A stretch of DNA of 64,000 bases, taken from positions 268,534 to 332,533 of the forward strand of contig MNCI01001960.1 in NCBI GenBank assembly GCA_015680685.1. Reading direction: 5' to 3'. The position numbers and the translations under genes were made by a program. A model generated the notes under the pieces. The model was not told where the DNA came from and did not search any database. It saw only the letters and a program-made list of their open reading frames with translations. Below, piece after piece: positions 33,912 through 46,430 of this stretch (positions are counted from its first letter, which is position 1; every line of letters begins with the position of its first letter). This stretch comes from Gnetum montanum. Its lineage: Eukaryota; Streptophyta; Gnetopsida; Gnetales; Gnetaceae.

Positions 33912-35886
33912 TTTTCTTCCTAAAATATGTTACAGTTTGCATTAATTTTTGCATGTATTCTATTTACGCTCTTTTACGTTTACGCTCAGTTCGCATCAAT
34001 TATGTCATTTACGCTCTGTTTTACGCCTACTACGCCATTCACGTATAACCCAACGTATAGCACCTTGGTATACATTTGGGGAAATCCTTGCTTGATCTAC
34101 GTGTGGACCATCCAAGGTACTCTGCCTTCATTCATTCCAACCCACCCTTACGCGAAGGTAGGGTCTTCTGTGCATGTCTGATAGTCCTATAGTCTCTGTT
34201 TCCTTCCAGCCGAAGATCAATGATTTCGGATGGTATAGCGACAAATAAAGATATGGAGGCCCCAATCTCGGAAGAAAGGGCCCTGGTCAAGAGGAAAGGA
34301 GCTCCTGTCGCTAAGGTAGGGGCTCTTGTTATTAGGAAAAATCCTCCTACTAACAAGGAGGACATTTTTAGAGATGAAGAGGAATTTCTCGTGAATAAAG
34401 AGGATGTTGGTGTCTCAAAAGGAAAAGTGCTAGTAAATAAAGGAGAAGCTCACATCAACCCAGAAGGGACTTCTACCAAGGATGCTACCACCACTCTAAA
34501 TCAGGAGGGAGTGGCACTACAATTAGATGTTGGTGAGTTTAATGATATACCTACTTTTTCATAGTCCATTTCGGCCATTGCTGACATGCTTAGTTGTATG
34601 AAAAATGCCACTATTCATATTGTAGGACCTCCTTTGATTCGTGTGGAACCATGGGCCGAGACCCCTGATAAGCTTATCTTCATGCAAGGGATCATTGATG
34701 ACATGATCGATCGTCTTCAATAGGTTGACCCTGAAGTGGGTAAATAGTAGTGCTAGGTGCTCTCATGTTGCTACGCTAGAGTTCTCGAATTTTTTAACCT
34801 TGCTACGCTAATGTGAATAATATACTCTTTATGTTGTGATAACCTCTCGGCTCAAATGGGACCCGACACAACCTTTGAAAGTTGGTGCCATGCCTACATT
34901 CCCACCTAAAGTGATCGAGGTATCTCATCGCTCATATGATGATGTCAGCAAATGTGCTTTGCACTCGACCTGCTCTTTATGGAAGTATAAGTGCATCAAC
35001 AAGGACCTATGGAAATGGATCCAAAAAGTTGAGTAAGAGAAGGTCAACCTAAGCACCGAGGTAGAAGACCTCAAATCAAGGAATGAATTCCTCATAGCCT
35101 GTGACACTAATAATGAGGACTGGCACTCGGTTGTGATAGATTACGCCAAATTTTGGACAGTCGTGCATCAAAACAACAAATCCACCCACAAAATAATAGA
35201 ATAGTGGATGAAAATGAACTTGTTGGCCTAGAAATGTCAAGATTGGAAAGATTTTAATGCCAGGGTTTATGAATGGGGGCAGTCCCAGAGAAACCATAAA
35301 CATATGTATAAATTGGAACATGGCACCTATCGTAAACTATACAGGGACGCCGCTGTAGAGGCATTTACCTATGAGGCATTCATAAATGCTATTGGCGTTT
35401 CTGAGGCCTATGACAAGTTCAAAGAGTAGGTAAAGGTTATGGAATCTCCTGAACGGGAAGTGGACCTTCCCACAAGAGAGATTGCAACTGCCTCCTTTTC
35501 TCTGGGACCACCGAGGTGGATGGCAACTAAAAAGGAGAAAGCTGCTGCAGACACTGAACCAAGCAACAAGTATTGGGTGGATATCACGGCAGAGGAGGTT
35601 TGGTGCCACCTCAGACTTGGTTTAGATCGGATACCCTTCAAGAAGGACATAGGTCCATCTCAGGTCAATCACTTTCTTCTGTGTTAATGCTCATGCTCTG
35701 TTGTAGCTTGTGTGTGTTGCCCTAGCTAATTACTTCATTTCTACGATGTAGGTTCCTGATGATGGCATAGGGCTTGTAGAGGGCAGGAATGAAGGGGTGG
35801 CAGAGGATGACATAGGGGAAGGCGATGCAAAAGGGGGTGATGTAGAAGAAAATAACAAAGATGATGCAAGCAGAGATAACCCATGA
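33912..35886 (+). pseudogene. Antisense gene copy D, 5' half missing
   Basis: 33,912-34,209 is the remaining part of intron 4, ending in TTTCCTTCCAG. Exon 5 (from 34,210) is a charged Glu/Lys-rich linker. Exon 6 near 34,565-34,740 holds 'DMIDRLQ' and 'VDPEVG', followed by donor GTAAAT. Exon 7 from about 34,850 has 'LKWDPTQPLKVGAMPTFPPK' and the coiled coil ('LWKWIQKVE', 'YEFL'-like 'RNEFLIA'), running to a donor at about 35,664. The last exon (from ~35,752 after GATGTAG) is an acidic tail 'VPDDGIGLVEGRNEG' ending at TGA 35,884. Exons 1-4 with the FCP1/NIF-like domain are absent, replaced by element C. In-frame TAGs at 34,562, 35,034, 35,203, 35,230 and 35,427. Confidence 0.75.
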
Positions 35887-36603
35887 TAGCATGGGAATTT
35901 TTTTTTGAAATTTTGAAATTTTGTAAAATTTTTGCAAACATTTTCTAAAAGGCAAAAGTTTCGAATAAATAGGAGAATTTCAAAAAATAAATCAATTCTA
36001 CACTAACTTATGCATTGGCTATGTGCTAAGTTTTATGTAAAATTTTCATGCTTTTATGTGCTAGTTTTAGGCCATTTCGAGCTATGCATAGTTTTAGGCC
36101 ATTTCGGGCCATTGCTAGTTTTAGGTCATTTTAGGCCATAGCGTAGCATTGTTTTGGGCCATTTCAGGCCATGCATAGTTTTAGGCCATTTCGGGCCATA
36201 GCATAGCATAGTTTTGGGCCATTTCAGGCAGTGGGGGAACATAGTTTTAGGCCATTTTAGGCCACTACTAGTTTTAGGCCATTTCAGGCCATGGAGAAAC
36301 ATGCCGAAGAGATGATACATTAACAAATTGGAGAACCGCTAACTCGTAACTTACATAGATGGATGGATGCAAAACAAAAAAAGATGGTAAATATACAAAG
36401 GATGGTGACTGGGTAGGAAGCAGTAGGGTTGCCATGCTGTGCGTAGCTACTTCTTGATCCATCATGGGTGGAGCGGAACGTAAGGCCGAGTTTTTCAGGG
36501 CCTTCGTTTACATCATTGTTCCCTGCTTGGAAGGACAACTCAGCCCACACACTTTTATTTTCAAAACTAGCCTGTTGAGCCGATTCCCCACTGGATGGTT
36601 AGT
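35887..36603 (+). repeat. GTTTTAGGCCATTTCGGGCC tandem repeats (element D)
   Basis: At 36,050-36,300 about nine units of 'AGTTTTAGGCCATTTCGGGC' plus 5-15 variable bases. Flanks are AT-rich (35,887-36,050) and a degraded 3' end of the gag-PR frame (36,330-36,603, minus strand). Same place as the blocks of A, C and E. Confidence 0.8.
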
Positions 36604-37440
36604 TCATGCATAAGCAGGCACTTCATTCTTAGAGGTTACGACCTCTGAGCCCTTCTCCATGTCTATGTTATTGATAGCTTGTGCCACTACCTCGTCACCA
36701 TGGATCACCACCTCCCTCCATGCATATGGTAGGTGGATTTCCTGATGAATGGACAAAGAGACAACCCTAAGTTGTGCTAACCATGATCTCCCCAGGATCA
36801 GGTTAAACCTAGGCATCTCCTTGACCACAATGAACATTGCGTTCATGGAGAACTGATCCCCTGCCATGAAGTCTATGTGGACCGTGCCCTTCACCATGAC
36901 CTCCACCATATTGAATGACCTTAGGCATGATGTCATTGTGGGTCTAATCTAGTCAACCATGCCCAACTTATCCACAATAGGGAAGGGGATGAAATTCGTG
37001 GCAGCACCATCATCAATGTGTACTCTTCAGATCCGATGTTGCTCGATCAAAATTGTGATGAATAGGGGTGTTGTAGTCACCTGGCCCCTTTCAGGATCTT
37101 CCCTAATGGAGCCATTGTAGAAAGTTAGTTGAGACAGTTTTGGCTCTACAGGCATGGAGGGAAGCATGACCGAATGAATTGCTCCCTCTTCCATTAGCAT
37201 GTCTTCGTTGACTAGAATCGTCGTCAACATGCAGATCAGAGCCTCACGGTGTGGGACGGACATCATGATTAGGTTGTACAAGCTTAATGTAGTGTTTATT
37301 TTTGTTTTAGAGCTTGCTTAACCTAAGTGAGGGCATCCAAGGGGTCCTAACCACCCCCTTGTTTACGGCTTTCCTCCTCTTCTATTCTTCCCAGAAGACA
37401 AATCTCCTAAGAAGGGACAATTTCGGATTTGGGTTTAGAG
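36604..37440 (-). pseudogene. Element D aspartic protease region
   Basis: Two open pieces: 37,027-37,281 ('SVPHREALICMLTTILVNED', 'PLFITILIEQHRI') and 36,604-36,936 ('VMVKGTVHIDFMAGDQFS', 'RFNLILGRSWLAQL', 'LSIHQEIHLPYAWREVV'). Between them lies the active-site stretch 'VHIDDGAATNFIPFPIVDKL' near 36,960-37,020, preceded by a stop. Continuous with gag upstream, as in A and E. Confidence 0.85.
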
Positions 37441-40246
37441 CCCTTTTGGTGAGGCAGCACGAATTGTGTTGTTATAGCAATGTACCTCTTTGGTGATGAG
37501 GGCATAGATAGAGGGGGTGAAGATGTAGGCTTGGAATCACTTGGGGATGGTACTTCCTCTCAATGTCTCACCTGTGGAATGCACTTCCCATTTTTTGGAA
37601 CGAGAAGGTTGTTCAACTATCTTGCATGGGACAAGGGCTATTGAAGGAGTCAACCCCCTAATGATAAATAGAGCTATGGGTTTTAATGGGTAGGGTGATG
37701 TGGTTTTGCTAATAGGTGGTGTGGGGGTGGATGCCTAGGGAGGAACTTTCAAAACAAATAGCTATTGCCAGCTTTGACTAGCCACTGGTGATGCTGGTGC
37801 ACTACACTAAGGCACATGGACCACGAACGGCTACTGGGGTGGCCTAGGATCACTGTCAACACCGATGGTGTTGATAACATAATCGATGTTATTGGTGTTG
37901 AGGGGGTGTGTGTAGATGTGCAGAGATTGATTCTTAGGGCATATTGGGTTGCTTTCATCGAACATCAGTTTCCCCTAATCAATCATCCTTTAGATGTCAT
38001 CCTTCAATTCTAGACAGTAATCCGTGTTGTGACCACATTGTTGGTGGTAGTCACAAAACCTATCTAGCCTGAAACCCTTAGGAACTGGGGGCTTATTAGG
38101 CAAGGCCAAAGAGGGGTTCCTAAGGAGCTCACAATAGCGCTGGTGTCTCTTAATTTCTTCTTCCAAAATCTACTTGTGTTGGATGTGCCCCACTGTTAGT
38201 AGCTTCTTTAGATGTTCTGAAGGCTTGAGAGGTAGTGGGGTATACTTTGAGTGATCTTTACACTCAAAGTTTGGTTTGGGTTATGCAGATGTCTCAGGTA
38301 TGGGTACGGGAGGTTTTGGCACATTGCCCTACTTGGGCATGGGGTTAGCTATGGGTGCAGTAGGTTTCTTGTTATTCTTGTTACCATTGTTACTAAGTTT
38401 TGGCTTGGCCTCAGTCGCCATAGTGGCCACTATGGCTATTGGGGCCTTACCCTTGTCCTTCTTTGTGAAAGTGTTTTTGTAGGTAATATAGGCTAGGTCT
38501 TTGCTTTCCTCGGCTGCATCCTATATGCTCTTAGTCTAAGCGAAGGATTGACTAAGAGTGCGAGGAGCAAGGTAATACAGTTTATACTTGATGAAGTCAT
38601 TTACTACAACCTTAAAGATGACTAGCAAGTGGGCCTCCGTGATGGGCTCGTGAATTTCATGTTGTGCTCCAACGCTGGATAAACTTCTGGACTAGTTCTA
38701 GAGGAACCTTCTTCACACTCATAAACTAATCTAGCGTGGTTTCTGCCTTCATGTTATACATGAAGTGCATCACGAACTAGGTCAGAAGCTCCTCTAGATT
38801 TGAAATAGATGAGCGTGGCAGTGTGCGGTACCAATCCAAGTCTTTCCTAGCCAGAGACATGGCAAAGACACGTATAATCGTGTGTGGCCATTGTTGCAAT
38901 AGAAGGGATTCAAACCTAAAGGTAACATGATGTGCATTGGGATCTCCCTCTCCATTGTACTTTGTGAAGTGTGGGAGGGACATCCTTGGGGGCAACGTTA
39001 GTGCAGGGATTGTAGGGCTGATGGGGTCATCTTGGTAAAAGTCCATGACTTGTACCATGTCAGACCTAATAGCCTTAAGGTGTTTTATTTCCTTGATAAG
39101 GGTCTGGATAATTTGGAATGCTTAATCTAGACCTTGCGATGACGTGGATAGTTGGGGAACTACCAAGGTAGTTCCCATATGTGGAGTGATAGGGGTTGCA
39201 ACGTGACCCATTGGCGGTACCATTGGAGTGGCCCCCGTGAATGGTGCTGCTTGCACTATCCACCACCCAGTAGGTGGTGCCATTGGAGTAGCAACCATGG
39301 GTTGGGCTACCGAGTAGGCTGCTTATGTCCCTGGCAAGACAGACCATAGCCCTGTGTTGGGTTGTACCATTTGCGGGGTTTGGTAGGTTGGAGGGTGAAC
39401 ATAATGCGACATCTGCAATGGTTGTGGAACAGGTGAAGAAGTGAATGGGGTCCACCATGTGGATAGGCCTAGGCCCATCATGGTTGGTTGGATAGATGTG
39501 CATGTAGGAATGGGAACAGAAGTTACGTACGACTATGAAGTGGGTACGGTATGAACATGTGGCAGGGTAGCCGTGATTGGGACATGTTGTGAAGCAAAAA
39601 GGGATTGATGAATAACCTGTAGAGGAATGACGAATGAAGTCGAGATAGGGATGTGGACATTTTGATATGCCATGGGCATGGTATGACTACCCACGACAGG
39701 TGGGATTGTGGGCTGCAATGGCATGGCCGTGATCCCGAAGGGAGTGACAATAGTCAGTGGATTGATCCTGAAGGACTAGGTAGAAGGGATGGTGATGGGG
39801 TTGACTTGACCTCCCCCATCGAATTGAGAATCTAGTTCCTCTTGTCCATCTTGGAATACCTCATCATGGTGAAATACTATGTCTTGCACCTTGCCAGGCT
39901 TAGAGAGACGTATCAGCTGATATAAAAGCCATTGTTGTGCTTATATCAAAGGGATGAAAGCATTGGGAGTGGGAATAAACTCCTTCCCATTACAGTAGGC
40001 AAACTCGAAACTACACTTCTCTTCAAACTCTTGTGCATCTAGGGGTAGGTTTTCCTACACATTAGCATAGAGGAAATTGTATTGTTCATGTTCCTCAGCC
40101 AAGCCTTCGGGTCCCCAGTTTTGGATCCTAAGGGATCGGTGTTGCCCTAGCCCTAGGCTGGGCAGTCGCTCGGCACTTGTGGTGCCTTGGACCATGAGAG
40201 GAACCTTGAGGTTAGCAATAGTAATAGAGGTAGTTTTAGTACCCAT
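37441..40246 (-). pseudogene. Element D gag
   Basis: Start ATG 40,246 ('MGTKTTSITIANLK'), aligned with the start of element E. N-terminal domain has 'EHEQYNFLYANV' and 'EFAYCNGKEFIPTPNAF'. A Pro/Gln/Thr-rich region follows (39,080-39,800). The gag core at 38,777-39,058 has 'MSLPHFTKYNGEGDPNAHHV', 'MSLARKDLDWYRTLPRSSIS' and 'LEELLT'. After 38,770 the frame is badly broken: 'VQKFIQRW' is visible near 38,680, and zinc-knuckle remnants near 38,000-38,060. Many stops; non-functional. Confidence 0.85.
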
Positions 40247-40654
40247 TGTTATGAAGTTAAAAAAATTACAAATGATGGAAACAAGAAAATCTAGAGACAA
40301 TCTAAGGCTTTATGTCTTGTAGGGTCTCGGAAGAACCGTTGAAGCGACCGATTTGTACCACACGATGCGTAAAAAACCACAAAAAGGATGTAATGTTTAT
40401 GCTAGTGCATGATAGGGTACATAACATGTGCAAGACTATCATAAGACAAACAAGTCAAATGGTGATTGGAGGCTTTATGTCCTATAGGGTTTCAGAAGAA
40501 CCGTCGAAGCGACTGATCTGCACCACATTATGCGTTAATAACCACAAATGGGTGTCAATTTTATGCTCCTACATATCAAGGTGTAGAATGCTTACAGGAC
40601 TACCGTAAAACACAAAAAGAATACTAAAAGACCATCCTTCTAGCGCTAGAAAAC
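40247..40654 (-). repeat. Element D 5' leader with an internal duplication
   Basis: Two copies of the leader block: 40,310-~40,465 and 40,470-~40,615 (plus strand 'GGCTTTATGTC..GTAGGGT', 'GAAGAACCGTYGAAGCGACY', 'ACCACAYKATGCGT'). Elements A and E have it once. Next to the LTR is the 'CTAGCGCTAGAAGGATGG' primer-site block (minus strand) at 40,632-40,650. Confidence 0.7.
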
Positions 40655-41008
40655 TGTAGTGACTAAAAACGTCAACGGTTGGAAAATGTCAGCAGCTGGA
40701 AAACACTGAGAGGTTGTAGATCATGATAGTCTTAACCTCGTATCCACGTGAGGGTCGTGCTAGATAAAACAAAAATGGGGTGCCTTGAATGATTTGGTCA
40801 ATCAGACAGGGACTTAGTCGGTGTTAATATAACCTTTCGTAAATGAATAATTTGAAAATGAGACTTCTAGCATAAAATGATAACTTTAAACACAAAAGGA
40901 ACAAAAAAAAAATGTAAAAATGCAATGATAAGCAAGAAAACAAAGTAAAATGCAGTTAGGAAAATGCACCGCTTTAAGATTATGACTTCACTCTGTCAAG
41001 GTGGATAC
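40655..41008 (-). mobile_element. Element D 5' LTR, inner part
   Basis: Begins TGTAGTGAC on the plus strand. It shares 'CACGTGAGGGTCGTGCTAGA' and 'CAATCAGACAGGGACTTA' with LTRs A and E. Interrupted after GATAC (41,004-41,008) by element E and resumes at 57,453. Confidence 0.75.
41004..41008. repeat. Target-site duplication of element E (left)
   Basis: GATAC directly before the LTR start TGTAACGATGG; identical to 57,453-57,457 after the other end. Confidence 0.9.
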
Positions 41009-42544
41009 TGTAACGATGGAAAATGTCGGTCGCTAGAAATACCGAATGAAAGTCCGTGTACATAGTTCGAACCCCAGATCTATGTGAGGGCCGTGCTAGA
41101 GAAAACGAATTCGAGGTGCCCTAAATGATCTTGTCGATCAGACAGAGACTTACTTAATCAGTAAAATTTTTTGTGGTAATTGGATGGCAGAGTGACAATT
41201 TTTATGTGGAGATATAATATCGTTAATCTCTAAGGTAATTGAAAATGACGTAAATAAACTTGAAGCGATTGCAAGATGCGTATAGGTAAGACATTGTAGA
41301 TCGGATTTATAAAGAGTGCAACCCCAAGATCTAGGATTTAACTTATGAACAAAATGCGTTGAGTACAATGATTACAGGCGAGCTTCAGTTTAGACAAAGC
41401 GTATGCCAATAGCAAGAAATCTATTTAAAGATGAAACAAAAAAAGGTCGATCTACCTTGTTCTAGCCAATTTGGGTGCAAGGAAGTCAGACCCGAAGTAG
41501 AATATCCGTTAACCAATTGTTTCTGATCAAAGATTCTTTTCAATCACCTCCGAAGTTCTTATGATCGCTGATTCTCTTTTCCTCCTTTGCCAATCTTGAA
41601 AGAAAATTTTTTGCCAATGATTACCAATGGAAGAAAATCACTCACGCAGAAAATTTGTCAATCTCAGAAAACATTTTTGCCAACCCCTTGATCTTTTTCA
41701 ACTGGAGCATTTATAAGGTTAGGGTTAGGAGAAAACCATAGTTTAGATTATGCATGTCCTAAACTTATAAGATTTTGTTAACTTGATGTGTTTGTTTTTT
41801 TGAAGTTTGCGGCGCCATACTGTCTTACGCTCTGAAGTGTAATGCGTCGTAAACCACTCTTGTTGGAGTTCTGGGGACTAGCTGTTCTTTGATTAGGCTG
41901 CGATACGCTAGAGAGCATATTGTGATGTATGAACTGCTAATGTTTGTATAGGGCTATCTCTATCATTGCTTGTATTACGCTGTGTCATGTCAATTCACGC
42001 TGCATAGCGTAATTCAACATAAAATAGCAAACTTGCAAAAATTTGAAGTGTTGTAGCCATGCTTCCTTTGGTTCTGATTAATCCTTCCAGGATTTATTAT
42101 GCTCTACTACGTAATGTAGCGTAATAGACCCCTTAACCGGAAAACTTATTGAAATGTGTGGCATGCTACAGATTGTTGTTTAAGCCTTGAGATTTTATTG
42201 GGTCGTCGGAGTCTTGAAATTTTTCCATCTCTGATGTTACGATGAACTGCCTTCTGACATTACACTCCATCATGCAACATTACGCCATGCTGCGTAATGC
42301 GGCGTAATATGCCAAAAGTTAAGATTTTCGAAACATAGAAAACTTGCAAACTTGAAGGCCTACCGTCGTGCGCCCCTCGTATTGTTCTATCTTCTCGAGT
42401 TTATTTGCACTGTGTTGCATAGCATCACATAATTGGCCCTTAACCAAAAAGGAAGCTTGTTGAGCCATGCCTTGCCACAAATCCTTGCCTAAGTTGCAAG
42501 ATTTTGCTGAACTGTTGAGGCCTCGAAATTTTCACGGTGTTTCA
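41009..42544 (-). mobile_element. Element E 3' LTR
   Basis: 1,536 bp, partner of 55,913-57,452. TATA on the minus strand at 41,708-41,716, with CCTAACCCTAACC just before it. The outer half contains two diverged copies of a ~285 bp segment (about 41,965-42,235 and 42,236-42,540), each with TTACGC...GCGTAA words and an 'ATTTTGAA/GGCCTC' end. Confidence 0.92.
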
Positions 42545-42560
42545 ATGGCCCCTCTTTGTT
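42545..42560 (-). other. Polypurine tract of element E
   Basis: Minus strand AACAAAGAGGGGCCAT touching the LTR start TGAAACACCG. Confidence 0.88.
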
Positions 42561-44204
42561 GACGTTTAGAGGGCTTGCCCAAAAGAAGTCGACAAAGAAT
42601 ACAAAATACCAAAAAATTAAAAGGCACCAACAATGTCCATCGGTGACTTCTCAAATGTCGTTCTATCAAACCTACAAGTGAAAAGGTATGGGGGAGAGAG
42701 TATAGGAGGGATTTTATAGAAGTGATGGGAGTGAGAGAAGGGAGGTTCAGGGAAGACTCAAGTATGTGAACATGAAACTTTTGCGAACAAGTCATTATGT
42801 CCTTCAAGGAATTTATTTGCGAGAGGTTACACTGTCATACTGTATATGAAGGGCTTGCATGGACGAGTTGTGTTACACCCACGTGGCCTAGATGAGTTGT
42901 TTTTCATCCATTTGGCCAAGCTTTGCCCCTTTTTTTTGAATTACATTCCACTAGGCGAGTTGTGTTACACCAGTTCATGGACATGATGATGTGAAACAAT
43001 TTGATTGAATGTTCACACTCTGTATGAACAAAGAAGATGGTAAAGGTGATCGTAAGGATAAGGGAAGGGGAAAGTGAAGTAGGGGATCTGATGAAGGGAA
43101 AGGTAAGGTTTGCACTCTCAAGTAGCCAAGCTAGTCTGAGTAGCCGCTTTAAAACACCATGACACTTCACCTTCTAATGAATGCATTCTCGATCAACATT
43201 GTCGTAACAAGTAACCTGCAAAACATAACAGAGAGTTGAGCGAAAAAGAAATTATCCTAATCGCTAAGGAGGGAGGCTGTTGAAACAAGCACCATCCAAA
43301 GAGAAAAGGAAATCAGAGGCCATGAAAGAGGAATCACAACAAATAGAAAGGATCCCTATGTTGATGCTGCAATTCATGCAACTACCGTCGACAGCAAAAT
43401 TCATCTTGCTCTACTCACTAGGAAAAGAACTAGTCAGGTGATCCTGCTAAGCTAGAATCTGGTGATGGCGATGGGTGGAGGCTAATAAAACCATGGATGA
43501 CCATAGTTTCTTTGAGGCCTCAAGAGGCAAAGTTGATCCCAAGAGTTGTAACTAACAAGTGACTATCATAGCAACATCTCCGAGGGATCAGTAGCATGCC
43601 TTTCGGCATATCCGAGGAATCAGTAGGATGCTAGTGAGATAACAGCATTGTGTCTACTCCAATGCCTTACCTGTTCTATCTGGTAGGGGTGCAGTACAAG
43701 AGTGATCATGCTTACTTGCCTCGTGGATTTTCTGTTGATGGATTCCAATTTTGAGTCCTAGTTGACTATTGTTGCTGGTTTTAAGCCTCAGCAGGCTGTG
43801 GTCCTGGTTTAAAGTCTGAGCAGACTAAAACCTGCTAGTTTTATGTCATAATGGACGGTGGAAGAGCTAGTTTATGGTCCCAGCAAACCGTGCTGTGGGT
43901 GTCAGTTTTATGTCATGACCCAAGGACTAGTCTGTGCTAGTTTAGCATCTCAGCAGACGTATGCTTACCTTGCCAATTTCACGTCATGGCAGATGGTCGG
44001 AAACTTTGCCAATTTAGCATCATGGCGAACGCGTGCAAAAAATGTCAGTTTTTCGTCGTAGTGGACGTGTACAACTTTGCTAGTTTTACATCATAGCAGA
44101 CGTGTACAACTTTACCAGTTTTATGTTGTAGTGAACGTGTACAACTTTTCCAATTTTATGTCATAGAGGACGTATGTTACCTTACGCATAAGCTAAGTCG
44201 ATGC
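42561..44204 (-). repeat. Element E 3' internal region with tandem repeats
   Basis: 1.6 kb without coding sense. At 43,740-44,170 lie tandem units; the best are 'CAGTTTTACATCATAGCAG' plus 'ACGTGTACAACTTTGC' (about 35 bp, four or five units at 44,040-44,165). Homologous to 18,217-19,837 of element F over its whole length. Confidence 0.8.
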
Positions 44205-46430
44205 TTAGGTGTAGTACCGCTTCAGATACAGATGATTCACTGGTTTTGGGTGCTCGTTGCCATTGATATCTGCTAACTTGAATGCTCCGCTACCATATGC
44301 ACTGATGACCAGGAAAAGGCCCTCCCATTTTGTAGAGAATTTTCCTACTGGTTCACGAATGGCCTTGAGAACTAAGTCTCCTTTCTTGATGCGTCATTGA
44401 TGTAGATTATGCCGGTGCTTCTATCTCTGTTTGTCCTGATATCTCTCGATGGTGTCAAGCGTCTGGATGCACCTCTCCTCCACTGAGTCTTATTTATAAT
44501 CATGGATAGGACCATCTGCAATGAGGGGATCTACAATTCCAAGGGCAACACTACTTCGGATCCATAGACTAGGCTATAGGGCGTTCGATCTGTAGCTATT
44601 TTGCATGTTGTATGATATGCCCAAAGCACATAGAGGATTTTCTCATGCAACCACTTTTTGTTGCTACTGAGCATTTTTTTCAACAAGTTGATGACCACTT
44701 TGTTCGTTGCCTCTACTTGATCATTTGCTTGCGGGTAATAGGGTGAAGTAAAAGATTGCTTGATACCAAGATTATCGCAAAAACATTTGGTTTCTGTGCT
44801 ACTAAATTGTGGCCCGTTTTCGATCACAATAGTCATAGGGAGTCCAAACCCGGTTACTATGTTGTCTAAGATGAAATGGCAAACCTATTGAAATGTAATC
44901 TTCCGTAGGGGGATAGCCTCAACCCACTTCATGAAATACTCAGTGGCAATGATAATGAAGCTATGTCCTGTGGAAGACTTAGGCGTGATGGGACCTATGA
45001 TATCTAGTCGCCATCGTTGGAATGGCCAAGTAATCTATGTGGTGTGTAAATCGGTTGGTAACAAGTGTATTAAGTTTTCGTAATGCTGGCACGTGTCACA
45101 TGTCTTGACCTTGGTAAGGCAGTCCTTTTCCATGTATGGCCAATAATACCCTAGGCATTTTCTTTTAGCGGCCATGGCTCGCGGGGCTACGTGTCCTCCA
45201 CATAGCCCCTCATGAACTTCACTAACTATTTGTTGTGCTTGATCATTATTAACGTAGGGTATCAATACCCCATTGAAAGAGTATCAATAGAGAGTACTGT
45301 CTCCAATGATGACGTATTTCCTGGCACGCTTGCGCACTACATCTTTTTGTGCATGTGTTAGCTCGTGTGGTGGTTTGCCATGTAGAAGGTAAGTCTTAAT
45401 GTTGTCGTACCATTCTGGTGTTCCTCCCATGTTTAATGAAGATATTTGTGCTGCTTGAATGATAGGGTCTGTACATTCTATCATTAAAACAGGCCAAGTG
45501 ACAAACAAATGTGGTGGCACATTTAATGCCAGTGTGGCCAGTGCATTGGCTACAGCATGTTCAGTACGCAGCACATGTTGGGCATCGGTTGTCACCAATA
45601 ATTTTAGGAGATCTTTAGCCATATCACAATAGGGCTGTAGATGCACAACTTTTCAAGTGTAGACCCCTATGATTTGATTGATGAAGAGCATCGAATCATC
45701 TCGGATTGCTAGGTGTTGAACGTTGAGTTCCCTAGCCATCAGCAATCCTTTGAAGAGCCCCTCATACTCTGCCACGTTGTTCGTACAAGGGAAGGCTAGG
45801 CGGTAAGCCAGTGGACGTACATCCTTAGGAGAGAGCATAATGACAGCAGCGACACTAGTACCTCTAGTAGTCGAAGCCTTGTCAAGGTATAACATCACTT
45901 CGAGGCCTATTGATACATGGCTTAAACTATGTACATGCTCATCCAGAAATTCTGGCTCTATCGTAGCTTGATCGTTAATAGGTGATGTTGCTAGCTAGTC
46001 AACTATAGCTTGACCTTTAGTGGATGATTGGCCAACATAATGTAAATCAAATTCAGCTATGATAGCTTTCTAGCGAGCTATCCTACTACTCTCATACAAG
46101 CTGTTTGAGATAGCTCGCAAAACATTATTTTTGCAAATTATATTATCCTAGCTACGAAAAAGATAATGTGTATATTTCTTGAGTGTGAAAACCAAAGCCA
46201 AACAGTTATGCTCCACTTCATTGTACTTTGTTTCATATGCAAATAGAGCATGACTCAGATAATAGATAGGGGCTTCTGACCCATCATTCCTTTTTTGGCG
46301 AAGTAACATAGCTATAGAAATGTCTAACTTTGCTAGATAAATGTAAAATGGCTGGTCCCTTTGTGGCAGGAAAACTCTTGGTAATTGTTGGTAATTGTAC
46401 ATATTGGTAATTGTACGTATTAGAAAATCT
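44205..46430 (-). pseudogene. Element E pol remnant: RNases H and integrase, RT deleted
   Basis: Minus strand: first RNase H 46,148-46,390 ('QPFYIYLAKLDISIAMLLRQ', 'YYLSHALFAYETKYNEVE'). Second RNase H at 45,650-45,900 ('VMLYLDKASTTRGTSVA', 'NNVAEYEGLFKGL', 'IRDDSMLFINQI'). Integrase: 'VHEGLCGGHVAPRAMAAK' with 'CDTCQHYEN' zinc box (45,050-45,220), 'TIVIENGPQF' at 44,810-44,836 (catalytic Asp replaced by Glu), and 'VEATNK'. The C-terminal SH3-like tail reads 'KKGDLVLKAIREPVGKF', 'KWEGPF' and 'NHLYLKRYYT', with stop at 44,205. RT, normally ~1 kb upstream, is absent: at 46,390-46,440 a small 'GGTAATTGTAC' duplication marks the break. Confidence 0.9.
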
